NCBI GenBank assembly: GCA_947175845.1
Contig: CAMWOK010000007.1
Span: 1 to 25,449 of the forward strand
Direction: 5' to 3'
DNA from: an uncultured Lachnospiraceae bacterium
Lineage (GTDB): Bacteria; Bacillota; Clostridia; Lachnospirales; Lachnospiraceae
Length of the DNA: 25,449 nucleotides
The notes under the pieces are model-generated. The model did not search any database, was not told the DNA's origin, and saw only the letters and a list, made by a program, of their open reading frames with translations. Shown piece by piece: positions 1 through 7,664 of the stretch. Within the stretch, counting starts at the first letter, position 1. Each line of letters begins with the position of its first letter. A program made the position numbers and the translations under genes.

Positions 1-2
1 TT

Positions 3-815
3 CGCAGGCAAAAAACAGACAGCGTACTGTCTGTTGTCAGGCAGAAACGATTTGGGTGGGAAACAGGCAGGGATGGATGTGTGAAGCCCGCAAATTATGA
101 TGTGTTCCATAGACCGAGAAGACAGGAATTTCACGGTTTTCTGGTGGAAAATGGAGCATTTTATATTACCAGCAGAAAAGCGCTCATGGAATCGGGAAAC
201 AGACTGTCGGGAAATATCAGGGCTTTTGAGATGGATGAATCCACTTATTTGGAAATAGATGAACCAGGTGACTGGACAATTATTGAACAGCAGCTTATGG
301 AGAGATGCAGGCAGAAGAGTGTGCGAAATCTGGTAGTTCCTGAAATCAAGATGTTTTTGACAGATTGTGATGGATGCCTGACAGATGGTGGCATGTATTA
401 TTCTGAAAATGGGGATGAATTGAAAAAGTTCAATGCGCTGGATGGATTGGGACTGAGCCTGTTGCGGGAGAGAGGGATTATTACAGGCATCGTCACAGGA
501 GAGAAGAAAGAGTTGAATCTGCGCAGAAGCCAAAAACTCAATTTAGATATTTTTGAAGATGGTGTGGCAGACAAGCTGGGTGTGGTACAGAGATTATGTC
601 AAACATATAAAATTGATTTGAAAAATGTAGCTTATGTCGGTGATGATATCAATGATCTTGATGTGATTAAATGTGTGGGATTTGGGTGCAGTGTGGCGAA
701 CGGGATACAGAAAGTAAAAGATGCGGCGACATATGTTACTCACAAAACCGGAGGACAGGGAGCAGTGCGGGAAGTAATTGATTTATTACTGTGCCATTTT
801 GACAGTAGAGAATAA
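3..815 (+). CDS. neuA: CMP-N-acylneuraminate (nonulosonate) synthetase C-terminal part fused to KdsC-like HAD phosphatase; 5' end outside window
   Basis: This is the 3' part of a bifunctional enzyme that activates a nonulosonic acid with CTP and may also dephosphorylate the 9-phosphate precursor in the cytoplasm. The reading frame is open back to the window edge and reads as NeuA sequence upstream of the GTG at 81, including a V-K-P-x-N-Y-D stretch. That GTG is therefore an internal valine codon, not a start. Counting from it, residues 11-70 match the end of the NeuA fold (R-P-R-R-Q, L-V-E-N-G-A-F-Y-I, then E-I-D-E-P-G-D-W). Residues 90-235 match KdsC-type HAD phosphatases: D-x-D-G-x-L-T-D-G at 95-103, an F-N-x-x-D-G-x-G segment, and G-D-D-I-N-D-L near 187. 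Family knowledge gives CMP-sialic, CMP-legionaminic or CMP-pseudaminic synthesis; which sugar cannot be told here. It heads the visible glycan operon. Confidence 0.9.
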   Translation, partial: RRQKTDSVLSVVRQKRFGWETGRDGCVKPANYDVFHRPRRQEFHGFLVENGAFYITSRKALMESGNRLSGNIRAFEMDESTYLEIDEPGDWTIIEQQLMERCRQKSVRNLVVPEIKMFLTDCDGCLTDGGMYYSENGDELKKFNALDGLGLSLLRERGIITGIVTGEKKELNLRRSQKLNLDIFEDGVADKLGVVQRLCQTYKIDLKNVAYVGDDINDLDVIKCVGFGCSVANGIQKVKDAATYVTHKTGGQGAVREVIDLLLCHFDSRE

Positions 816-918
816 TCCTGCAAAAGTGTTTAAGTACAGAGATGTGGAGCATTTTAACAAACTGAAGAAGGAGAAGAAATTTTTTTGAAGACAGGCAATG
901 CAGACTACTGTGGACATG

Positions 919-924
919 AGGAGG
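919..924 (+). promoter_or_regulatory. Shine-Dalgarno site that points to a TTG start at 932
   Basis: AGGAGG at 919-924 lies seven bases before a TTG codon at 932. The GTG at 926 in the same frame is only one base away from it, which is too close. An in-frame TGA at 917-919 rules out any start further upstream. Confidence 0.6.
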
Positions 925-931
925 AGTGTGC

Positions 932-2374
932 TTGGGAAAGACAAGTGTGTTTGTAGGAGAAAAGTTACTAGAGGCAGAAGCCAGATGTGGATTGTTTGCG
1001 CTGAAAGTAAATAATATCTGTCTGTGGCAGTATGTCCGGTATACGTGCATGGTTAAGATACTCGAAGAAATTACGGGGGTTGAGACGGTGTGCAGGGGTA
1101 TGTCTGCTGTGCGCAAACAGAAGACACAGTGGGAATTCAAAGAGTGGCTAAAACACCAGCAATTTCTTGCACATAAGAAGGACATACTGGTGCTGAATCA
1201 TCCGAGAAGAGTGAAGGAAGGCAGGTATTACAGGTGTTTTGTGACAGACTGGATTCTGGAAAATCTGGAATATTCTTATTATGTATATGAGAGCGAATAC
1301 GGCGGGATGCATTATACACCTGTACGAACCAGACACTTAAAATATGTGAATGTAGACAGTATCAGAAAATTAGTCAAATATGATGAGCAACGTTACAAAA
1401 AAGAATTGTCTGATTTTGTAAATAAAGTTATTTGTGCTTTCGAAGGTTATTGTCAGGTTACGTTGTCAGCAGCATTGAAACAATTTCTTTGTTCCCATAT
1501 TTTTAATGCCTGCAGAGAGTTGTTTTATGACAGGATTTGGGCAGGATTGGTGTTAAAACTGGTGCGTCCCAGACTGGTGATAGTGACAGTTGGTTACAGT
1601 TTCTTTGTGCAGGTGATGGTGGCGGAAGCCAAAAGACTTCGGATTCCAACTGTTGAACTACAGCATGCCAGAATAGGGGATACACATTTAGCGTACAATT
1701 ACATCTATCGGGGGGAAATCGAATCTTTTTGTGATTATATGTTTGTGTACGGAGCGTATGATAAGACTGCCGCAAGATACCCGATTTTAGCGGATCATGT
1801 GATTGCAGTGGGGTATCCTGAGTTAGAGCGAAAAGCACGTTGCTATGTGACAAATAAAATAAAAAAGCAAACAAAGAACAGGAGAAAAGTCATAACGTTT
1901 CTTTCCGCTCCCGGACCGGGTGAGATCATTTTAAAGTACGCGCTGGAATTGCGAAAGAAGGAAGAATTAAAGAATTACAGGATGATATTTAAACTGCATC
2001 CTTGCGAATACCGTGACTGGAAAGCGTGGTATCCCCAGTTGGAGCACAGTGGTCTGGAGATTGTCTCGGATAACCAACATGATATCTATTATTATCTTGG
2101 ACATTCAGATTATGTAGTAGGAATTTCATCAACAGCATTATTTGAGGCAATGGAGTTTGATACGCAGATTTTTGTGATTAAAGACGGAGATTACAGGAAA
2201 GCTGAATATCTGTATCAAAATAGTAATGCATGCCTTGTAGAAACGGTTGAACAACTGGTAGAGGGACTGCTGATAACAAATGATAAAAATTTAGAAAAGA
2301 AAGATAACAAATATTTTACGACAAATTCCATACAGAATATTCAGAAACAGATAGAGCGTTTGATAAAAAATTAG
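932..2374 (+). CDS. GT-B-like surface glycan transferase of unassigned family
   Basis: This is probably a cytoplasmic glycosyl- or polyol-phosphate transferase with a GT-B layout, acting on the surface glycan; donor and acceptor are unknown. The protein is about 480 residues. The middle part has a P-T-V-E-L-Q-H-A segment, reminiscent of the Q-H-G element in KpsC- and TagF-type enzymes. The C-terminal half has a V-G-Y-P-E-L-E segment, a K-L-H-P-C-E-Y motif (the K-x-H-P element of CDP-glycerol and polysialyl-type transferases) and an S-S-T-A-L-F-E-A segment near the donor site. No signal peptide or clear membrane segment is seen. The start is taken as TTG 932 because AGGAGG sits seven bases upstream; GTG 926 is the alternative. 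Placement right after the CMP-nonulosonate synthetase makes nonulosonate transfer an attractive inference, but nothing in the sequence proves it. It is one of only three cluster proteins without the recurrent Rossmann domain. Confidence 0.65.
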   Translation: MGKTSVFVGEKLLEAEARCGLFALKVNNICLWQYVRYTCMVKILEEITGVETVCRGMSAVRKQKTQWEFKEWLKHQQFLAHKKDILVLNHPRRVKEGRYYRCFVTDWILENLEYSYYVYESEYGGMHYTPVRTRHLKYVNVDSIRKLVKYDEQRYKKELSDFVNKVICAFEGYCQVTLSAALKQFLCSHIFNACRELFYDRIWAGLVLKLVRPRLVIVTVGYSFFVQVMVAEAKRLRIPTVELQHARIGDTHLAYNYIYRGEIESFCDYMFVYGAYDKTAARYPILADHVIAVGYPELERKARCYVTNKIKKQTKNRRKVITFLSAPGPGEIILKYALELRKKEELKNYRMIFKLHPCEYRDWKAWYPQLEHSGLEIVSDNQHDIYYYLGHSDYVVGISSTALFEAMEFDTQIFVIKDGDYRKAEYLYQNSNACLVETVEQLVEGLLITNDKNLEKKDNKYFTTNSIQNIQKQIERLIKN

Positions 2375-2394
2375 TATAACAGGGGGCCATCAGT

Positions 2395-2871
2395 ATGAAA
2401 AAGGGAACAGTTGCATTTTTTTCTGCAATAGGGGGAGCGCTTCTGGCAGCGGCAGGAGTCGCGCAAATAACAAAGCATAAAATTGCCGATACCACAAAGA
2501 TGTCTGAAAAACATTTTAACTTATATATGTTGATGAATCAATGGGTAAAGGTAAAGCAGTCGAATAAATCGATTGCACGCTATTTTGAAGAAAAAGGATT
2601 CAAGGAAATTGCGATATATGGGATGAACTATGTAGGAGAGACTCTGCTGAGTGAGATGGCGGGTTCAAAGGTAACAGTAAAATATGGGATTGACAAAAAT
2701 GCGGAAAGAATCTATCAGGATATTGATGTCGTGCTGCCTGATGATGCACTTGACGATGTCGATGCAGTTATTGTTACCGCAGTTACATTCTTTGATGAGA
2801 TCGAGGAAACATTGAGCCAGAAAGTGAACTGCCCCATATTGTCTCTGGAGGACATTTTATGTGAGATATGA
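2395..2871 (+). CDS. Small membrane-anchored stand-alone Rossmann-domain protein
   Basis: This 158-residue protein has a lysine at 2 and 3 followed by a hydrophobic stretch at about 5-24, so it is probably anchored in the membrane with its bulk in the cytoplasm. Residues 35-70 form a likely helix containing M-N-Q-W and Y-F-E-E-K-G. A Rossmann-like unit follows from about 71: I-A-I-Y-G-M-x-Y-V-G loop, G-I-D-K-N at the end of strand 2, and D-A-V-I-V-T strand 4. It ends with a D-I-L-C-E tail. The same helix plus Rossmann arrangement forms the C-terminus of the next gene. No catalytic domain is attached, which makes this the free version of the module found in 12 other cluster proteins. A purine-rich AGGGGG site precedes the ATG. 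Its stop overlaps the next start (ATGA). A role as a membrane node for the assembly enzymes is an inference. Confidence 0.75.
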   Translation: MKKGTVAFFSAIGGALLAAAGVAQITKHKIADTTKMSEKHFNLYMLMNQWVKVKQSNKSIARYFEEKGFKEIAIYGMNYVGETLLSEMAGSKVTVKYGIDKNAERIYQDIDVVLPDDALDDVDAVIVTAVTFFDEIEETLSQKVNCPILSLEDILCEI

Positions 2872-4565
2872 TCGGGCCAGTCGGAATGGAGAATCATGTG
2901 AAACAAATAAAAGTTATGTATGTTTTTCATTTTAATGGTGCATTTCTGGGAGGTGCAGCACAGTCACTGCTGGATATGCTCGATGGACTGGGGAGCAGGA
3001 TAGAACCAGTTCTTGTTATCGGCGAGGAAGCACAACTGGATGAACTGTTAGTCAGCCGGGGGATCCGTTATTATAAAATGTTTCTGCCTAATGACGTGGT
3101 GAAAATCGGGTGTGTCAATGACAAAGAGATAGAAAAGGATCTGTATTTCAGCTATAAAGCCGCTAAAAAACTGGCTGCAATTATTCGGAAAGAAAAAATA
3201 GAGCTGATGCATATAAATTCCAGTGTTGGTAAAGTTGGTGCAATTGCGGCGCTGATGACACAGATTCCATATATCTGGCATATAAGAGAGCTGGTAGAGG
3301 AACAGTTCGGAATGGAATTTATTAATATGGATCTGAAAAGAGATTTATTTTATAGGGCAGCACGCCTTGTTGTGATCTCCGATTTTGTCCATGAGATATT
3401 TGAGCAAAAAGTTCAGTTAAAATCTGAAAAAATATACAATGGTTTCAGAGTAGAAAGATTTAAACAAAATAAATCTGAAAATCAAATGTATTATCCTGTT
3501 TTTTTAGCAGCGGCAATGATTAGTCCTGGAAAGGGACAATGGGATGCAGTCAAGGCAGTAGAACTCATGTTAAAAGAAGGATATGAAAATGTCAGACTGA
3601 TTCTTGCTGGCCATGGTGAGGCAGGTTACATATGGGCATTAAAAAAGTATATTAAAAAAAACGGGTTGGAGAAACAGGTACAAATTCTTCCATATCAGAA
3701 AGATCTGTCCAGATTGAGAAAAGAAGCTTTTTATGCGATTACTTGCTCTCAAAATGAGGCGTTAGGAAGGGTTACAGTAGAAGCAATGCTGGCGGGAAAT
3801 ATTGTAATAGGGGCAAGGAGCGGTGGCACACTTGAAATTATCGGCAGACATGAGGAAAGAGGTTTTCTCTATCAATTAAACGATTCACAAAGTCTTGCAG
3901 AAGCGATGATTCGGGCGATGCGGCGCTCATCGGCAGACAAGGATCAATTGCTCAGAAAAGCGCAGGAGTATGCAGAACAGACTTTTGGATTAGAGCAGTA
4001 TTGCAGGAAGATTCTGAATTTATACGACAAAGTGCTTCGGAAGCCGTGGGTCTGGCAGAGAGACAGGCTACTGCGAGACTTGGAAAAGACACATAGTGAG
4101 ATAGGAAATTTGCAGGTATATGAGAAGAATACGAATGTAGAACAAACTAAAAAGGCAGTGGAAAGAAACACATTGCTGCTGCGATGGTCCGAGATGAATC
4201 AAAAGGGGCTTTCGTTTGAAACGTATTTTAAGGCCAGAGGAATTGAAAAGATTGCCATTTATGGGATGGGAGAATTGGGGAGAAGGTTGTACGATGAATT
4301 GGAGAACAGTGGCATTCGTGTATCGCATATTTTAGACAGAAATCCTGGAAATATGAAAAGTATCCTAGATTTTACGCCGTTGGACGGGCAGAAAATGCAA
4401 GTGGATATGATTGTAGTTACAGTGATTCGGGCAGAGTATATCCTTCGAAATCTGAGAGACAGGGGATACGAACAGGTTATTGACCTGACTGAACTATTGG
4501 AAGAATTGGAGCGCTTAAAAAATGGAACAGAAAAAGTATTTGTATACAGCACAGGAAGTAGATAA
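2868..4565 (+). CDS. GT4-type glycosyltransferase with C-terminal Rossmann domain
   Basis: This cytoplasmic GT-B retaining transferase should add a sugar from a nucleotide donor to the growing glycan. Residues 14-180 form the acceptor half, with the G-G-A-A-Q-S loop near 28-33. The donor half has a G-K-G-Q segment near 221, L-A-G-H-G-E near 247 and the GT4 E-x7-E pair at E297 and E305, followed by G-G-T-L-E-I-I. After the usual end of a GT4 enzyme, a helical linker leads to a Rossmann-like domain at about 459-550 (I-A-I-Y-G-M-G-E-L-G, then I-L-D-R-N). The linker and domain resemble the stand-alone protein just upstream. The start is taken as ATG 2868, overlapping the previous stop. ATG 2886 is a possible alternative, since neither has a strong ribosome binding site. 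The 3' end overlaps the sulfotransferase gene by 44 bases, suggesting coupled translation. Confidence 0.85.
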   Translation: MIGPVGMENHVKQIKVMYVFHFNGAFLGGAAQSLLDMLDGLGSRIEPVLVIGEEAQLDELLVSRGIRYYKMFLPNDVVKIGCVNDKEIEKDLYFSYKAAKKLAAIIRKEKIELMHINSSVGKVGAIAALMTQIPYIWHIRELVEEQFGMEFINMDLKRDLFYRAARLVVISDFVHEIFEQKVQLKSEKIYNGFRVERFKQNKSENQMYYPVFLAAAMISPGKGQWDAVKAVELMLKEGYENVRLILAGHGEAGYIWALKKYIKKNGLEKQVQILPYQKDLSRLRKEAFYAITCSQNEALGRVTVEAMLAGNIVIGARSGGTLEIIGRHEERGFLYQLNDSQSLAEAMIRAMRRSSADKDQLLRKAQEYAEQTFGLEQYCRKILNLYDKVLRKPWVWQRDRLLRDLEKTHSEIGNLQVYEKNTNVEQTKKAVERNTLLLRWSEMNQKGLSFETYFKARGIEKIAIYGMGELGRRLYDELENSGIRVSHILDRNPGNMKSILDFTPLDGQKMQVDMIVVTVIRAEYILRNLRDRGYEQVIDLTELLEELERLKNGTEKVFVYSTGSR

Positions 4566-5805
4566 ATGTTTTGGAACCGAAATCAAGGTTGGATTGTATG
4601 GCGCGGGTGCATTCGGGAAAAAACTGGCTGATTATATTATTTCTAGTCACAGAGAGAAGCAGATTTCTGGATTTTTTGTGACAAAAAAAGAGGACACACA
4701 TAACGATTATAAGGGAATTCCGATATATGGGGCGGAGGAATTGAGCAAGGTGGACTGTTTTGTGATAATTGCGGCATCTGCACCCTTTTTGGAAGAAATG
4801 GCCACTGTATTACAGAAATATGGAAAAAAATTTTGCTGTATGACAGGTGAACTGTATGACGAAATAGATGCGATTCTGTGCCCTGACATAAGAAAGCGTG
4901 TGCCATTTGCTGGATTAGATTTTATGCTGGCCGGGTTTTCGAAGTGTGGCACCACCTCTTTACATAAGGTTTTGATGGAGATTGATGACATATATTTGTC
5001 AAAGAAAAAGGAGAGTGCATTTTTTCGATGGTGTGACAGCGTGGATGCACCTATGGAGGATTTAGCGGCAGAGTATTTTGATGATATCCGGGAAGGGCAG
5101 CTTGTGGGTATGATTGAGCCGGATTTTTCTGTGCAGGCTGATAAAATACAATATTTTTTCGGCAGACAGATAAAACTTATCTTTTGCGTGAGGAATCCTG
5201 TCGATGCTGTTTTTTCGAGATTCAAAATGAATTCCAGACTTGGATTTAGCGATATGTGTGAAGCGTATCAAAAAAATGAAGGGGTCTTTGGCAGTGAGGT
5301 TTTTGATTTGTATTTTAATCAAAATGAAAGAGACAGCACCTTTGTTAAACTGGGAAATTATGCGGACTGGTTAGAACAGTTCCTGGAGTACTATACAAAG
5401 GATCAGATTAAAATTGTACTTTTTGAAGACATGGTGAAATATCCCAAGGAAATAATCAATGATATTTTGTCCTTTCTGGGAAGTACACGCCAGTATGAAC
5501 AGGAAAACCTTCCGGTGGAAAACGAGGGAAATTTTGTGATGGCAGATATCGAGGGATTAAGGATAGCAGAAAAGTATCTTGATATCTATTGGGAATATAA
5601 GTATCCTGAGAAAATACGAAAATTATCCAGGGATGAATTATTTGAAGAACAGTTAAAAATACAAAAGCAGTTCGAACAGGCCGGGAAGATTTACAATGTA
5701 AAAATGACAACAGAACAAAGAAAATATTTGCAGGTATACTATTGTGACAGCGTAAGAAAACTGGAAAAAATGATAAACAGGGATCTGTCGGAAATCTGGT
5801 TTTGA
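4522..5805 (+). CDS. PAPS-dependent sulfotransferase with N-terminal Rossmann domain
   Basis: This enzyme should move sulfate from PAPS to a hydroxyl or amino group of the glycan. Residues 20-115 are the recurrent Rossmann-like domain: V-G-L-Y-G-A-G-A-F-G, then F-F-V-T-K-K where many copies have Asp, then G-I-P-I-Y-G. The sulfotransferase domain starts near 130. Its 5'-phosphosulfate loop is F-S-K-C-G-T-T-S-L at 139-147 and its 3'-phosphate motif is about 219-232 (L-I-F-C-V-R-N-P, Ser-Arg at the end). An F-E-D-M segment and a Y-P-K-E-I segment follow, as in carbohydrate sulfotransferases. No membrane segment is seen, so it acts in the cytoplasm before export. The gene begins inside the end of the GT4 gene with ATG 4522 and a GGAG about ten bases upstream. 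No PAPS-synthesis genes (sulfate adenylyltransferase, APS kinase) occur in the window. Confidence 0.85.
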   Translation: MEQKKYLYTAQEVDKCFGTEIKVGLYGAGAFGKKLADYIISSHREKQISGFFVTKKEDTHNDYKGIPIYGAEELSKVDCFVIIAASAPFLEEMATVLQKYGKKFCCMTGELYDEIDAILCPDIRKRVPFAGLDFMLAGFSKCGTTSLHKVLMEIDDIYLSKKKESAFFRWCDSVDAPMEDLAAEYFDDIREGQLVGMIEPDFSVQADKIQYFFGRQIKLIFCVRNPVDAVFSRFKMNSRLGFSDMCEAYQKNEGVFGSEVFDLYFNQNERDSTFVKLGNYADWLEQFLEYYTKDQIKIVLFEDMVKYPKEIINDILSFLGSTRQYEQENLPVENEGNFVMADIEGLRIAEKYLDIYWEYKYPEKIRKLSRDELFEEQLKIQKQFEQAGKIYNVKMTTEQRKYLQVYYCDSVRKLEKMINRDLSEIWF

Positions 5806-5833
5806 CAGCAGTACATTTTAAGAGGAATACAGG

Positions 5834-6700
5834 ATGATAATAGTACGAATATGGGAGGGGCTAGGAAACCAGCTTTTCCAGTATGCATATGCGCGCTCCC
5901 TGCAACAGAGAACTTCAATTCCGGTTTTTCTGGATGTGCGCCACAACAACAGGGGGGATCTTCCCTGTGAAAAAAGGGATATTGTGACAAGAAAATTAGG
6001 CATTCAACAGTTCAACATATCTCTGAAGGGAATAAGGACAGATAAGATTTCCGCACTGCGCTGCATTGATGGAACCGGGGCAGACAGCAAACTTCAATAC
6101 CTGCTGCTAAGAAGAAAGATGGGAAAATGGAGAATTATAGATGATGCCGTACAGCAGTATGATATAAAACCAGATATTTTCAAACCTAAGACCAACACGT
6201 ATATCAATGCACACTGTGTAAATAAAAGATACTATGAAGACTGCAGGGACATCCTGCTGCAGGAATTGCAGCCAAAAAAGGGATTCGGGTTATCTGAGGA
6301 TTTGAGAGCGATCCTCCAGAATAAAAATACCGTTTCCATTCACATCAGGCTGACGGATTATCTGCGAAATCCGTCGGTTATCTGCAGGCAGTCTTATTAT
6401 GACCGAGCAGTTCAATACATTCAGGCAAGGGTAGAGGATCCCTATTTCATTGTTTTTACGGACGATCATGAGCTTGCAAGAAAAATGTATCAATTTCATG
6501 CGCGTGTTTATTGGATTGGACAGCATGGATACAAGGATTACGAGGAACTGAGCATCATGTCAAAGTGCAAACATAACATTATTGCGCAAAGTACCTTTAG
6601 TTACTGGGGGGCGTGGCTGAACCAAAACCCGGAGAAAATCGTAGTAGCTCCGAGACAAATGTTTAGCAGTCTGTGCGAAAAAGGCTGGAAGATTGTCTGA
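5834..6700 (+). CDS. GT11 family alpha-1,2-fucosyltransferase-like protein
   Basis: This is a GT-B-like inverting transferase related to bacterial alpha-1,2-fucosyltransferases (GT11), expected to use GDP-fucose or a related 6-deoxyhexose. The N-terminus has the family signature G-L-G-N-Q-L-F-Q-Y-A-Y-A at about 9-20. The donor-binding H-x-R-R-G-D-Y motif appears in altered form as H-I-R-L-T-D-Y near 172. The C-terminal signature S-T-F-S-Y-W-G-A-W-L is present near 252-261. At 288 residues its length is normal for the family. It has no attached Rossmann domain, unlike most neighbours. The start is well supported: AGAGGAA lies six bases before ATG 5834. No GDP-fucose synthesis genes are visible, so the donor pathway lies elsewhere. 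Confidence 0.88.
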   Translation: MIIVRIWEGLGNQLFQYAYARSLQQRTSIPVFLDVRHNNRGDLPCEKRDIVTRKLGIQQFNISLKGIRTDKISALRCIDGTGADSKLQYLLLRRKMGKWRIIDDAVQQYDIKPDIFKPKTNTYINAHCVNKRYYEDCRDILLQELQPKKGFGLSEDLRAILQNKNTVSIHIRLTDYLRNPSVICRQSYYDRAVQYIQARVEDPYFIVFTDDHELARKMYQFHARVYWIGQHGYKDYEELSIMSKCKHNIIAQSTFSYWGAWLNQNPEKIVVAPRQMFSSLCEKGWKIV

Positions 6701-6727
6701 TGGTTGGAAAGAAAGGAACAGGAAGCT

Positions 6728-7651
6728 ATGAAAGTAGTGCTTTTTGGTGCCGGTGAGGCTGGGAAAAACATTTTGGCACAATCCAAATACGAAGTTGTAG
6801 CAGTGATTGACAACAATATGGAAATACAGGGAAAGCAGCTATTTGGCAGCCCGGTTATCAGTCTGGATACATACATAAAACTATATCGCGAATATCGGAT
6901 TCTCATCTCGACATACAGGATAGACGAAATTAAAGAGCAGCTGTACCAGAACGGAATTTTTGATTTTTCTATAGCTCCAGAATTATATGAGGACAAACAG
7001 GTTTTGAGGGACGATACAATTGCGCATGGAAACTGGATTCATTATCTGACAGCACTGTGTGATAAACCCGGAATGAAGGTTTTAGAAGTCGGTTCGAGAA
7101 ACGTCACTGGCGATACATTCAGAGACAAATTCAAGAATGCTTCTTATGTAGGGTTTGATTATTATCCTGGTGAAAATGTTGATGTTGTCGGCGATGCACA
7201 CAGATTGAGCAGTTATTTTCAGGAACGGTTTGATCTAATCTTTTCCAGTGCGGTATTTGAACATCTTGCGTTGCCCTGGATGGTTTCCATTGAGATAATT
7301 AAGCTGTTGAAAATGGGCGGATATGTCTTTCTGGAAACGCATTATTCTTATTCCAGTCATGAGCGTCCATGGCACTTTTTTCAGTACAGTGAAAACGCCC
7401 TGGATATACTTTTCCCTGAAAAATTTGGGATGCGCTGCGTGAAAAAGGGTTGTAGTAATCTGATTGAAGGCAGGTTTTCGATAGATGCGTCAGACTATTT
7501 GCAGGGGAGGCGAGTTCCAGGACTTTACTGTCACTCTGAATATTTAGGGCAGAAATTTATGGAAACAGCAACATCGCATCTGGACTGGACAGAGATCTCA
7601 CTGGAGGATGTCAGGAAAGGAACAGAATATCCGAGGCAGTCAGGAGGATAA
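6728..7651 (+). CDS. SAM-dependent methyltransferase with N-terminal Rossmann domain
   Basis: This protein of about 307 residues joins the recurrent Rossmann-like module to a class I methyltransferase that probably methylates the glycan or a precursor. Residues 1-95 hold V-V-L-F-G-A-G-E-A-G, then V-I-D-N-N at the end of strand 2 and a G-S-P-V segment. The methyltransferase part begins near 115 with motif I at 118-128 (V-L-E-V-G-S-R-N-V-T-G), an acidic strand 2 (V-G-F-D-Y) and S-S-A-V-F-E-H-L near 173-180, typical of Methyltransf_11 proteins. ATG 6728 is preferred because it starts at the Rossmann strand and has AAGGAA nine bases upstream. A TTG at 6704 would add eight residues. Confidence 0.82.
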   Translation: MKVVLFGAGEAGKNILAQSKYEVVAVIDNNMEIQGKQLFGSPVISLDTYIKLYREYRILISTYRIDEIKEQLYQNGIFDFSIAPELYEDKQVLRDDTIAHGNWIHYLTALCDKPGMKVLEVGSRNVTGDTFRDKFKNASYVGFDYYPGENVDVVGDAHRLSSYFQERFDLIFSSAVFEHLALPWMVSIEIIKLLKMGGYVFLETHYSYSSHERPWHFFQYSENALDILFPEKFGMRCVKKGCSNLIEGRFSIDASDYLQGRRVPGLYCHSEYLGQKFMETATSHLDWTEISLEDVRKGTEYPRQSGG

Positions 7652-7664
7652 CAGAATAATCCTT

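Noticed and set aside
816..931. Possible terminator or internal promoter in the largest gap of the glycan operon
   Set aside because: A run of T at 880-886 is present, but no GC-rich hairpin precedes it and no paired -35/-10 elements stand out.
885..956. Short TTG-initiated frame of 23 codons in the gap before the gene at 932
   Set aside because: It has AAGGAG upstream, but it is very short, cysteine-rich without a recognisable pattern, and it overlaps the better supported start at 932.
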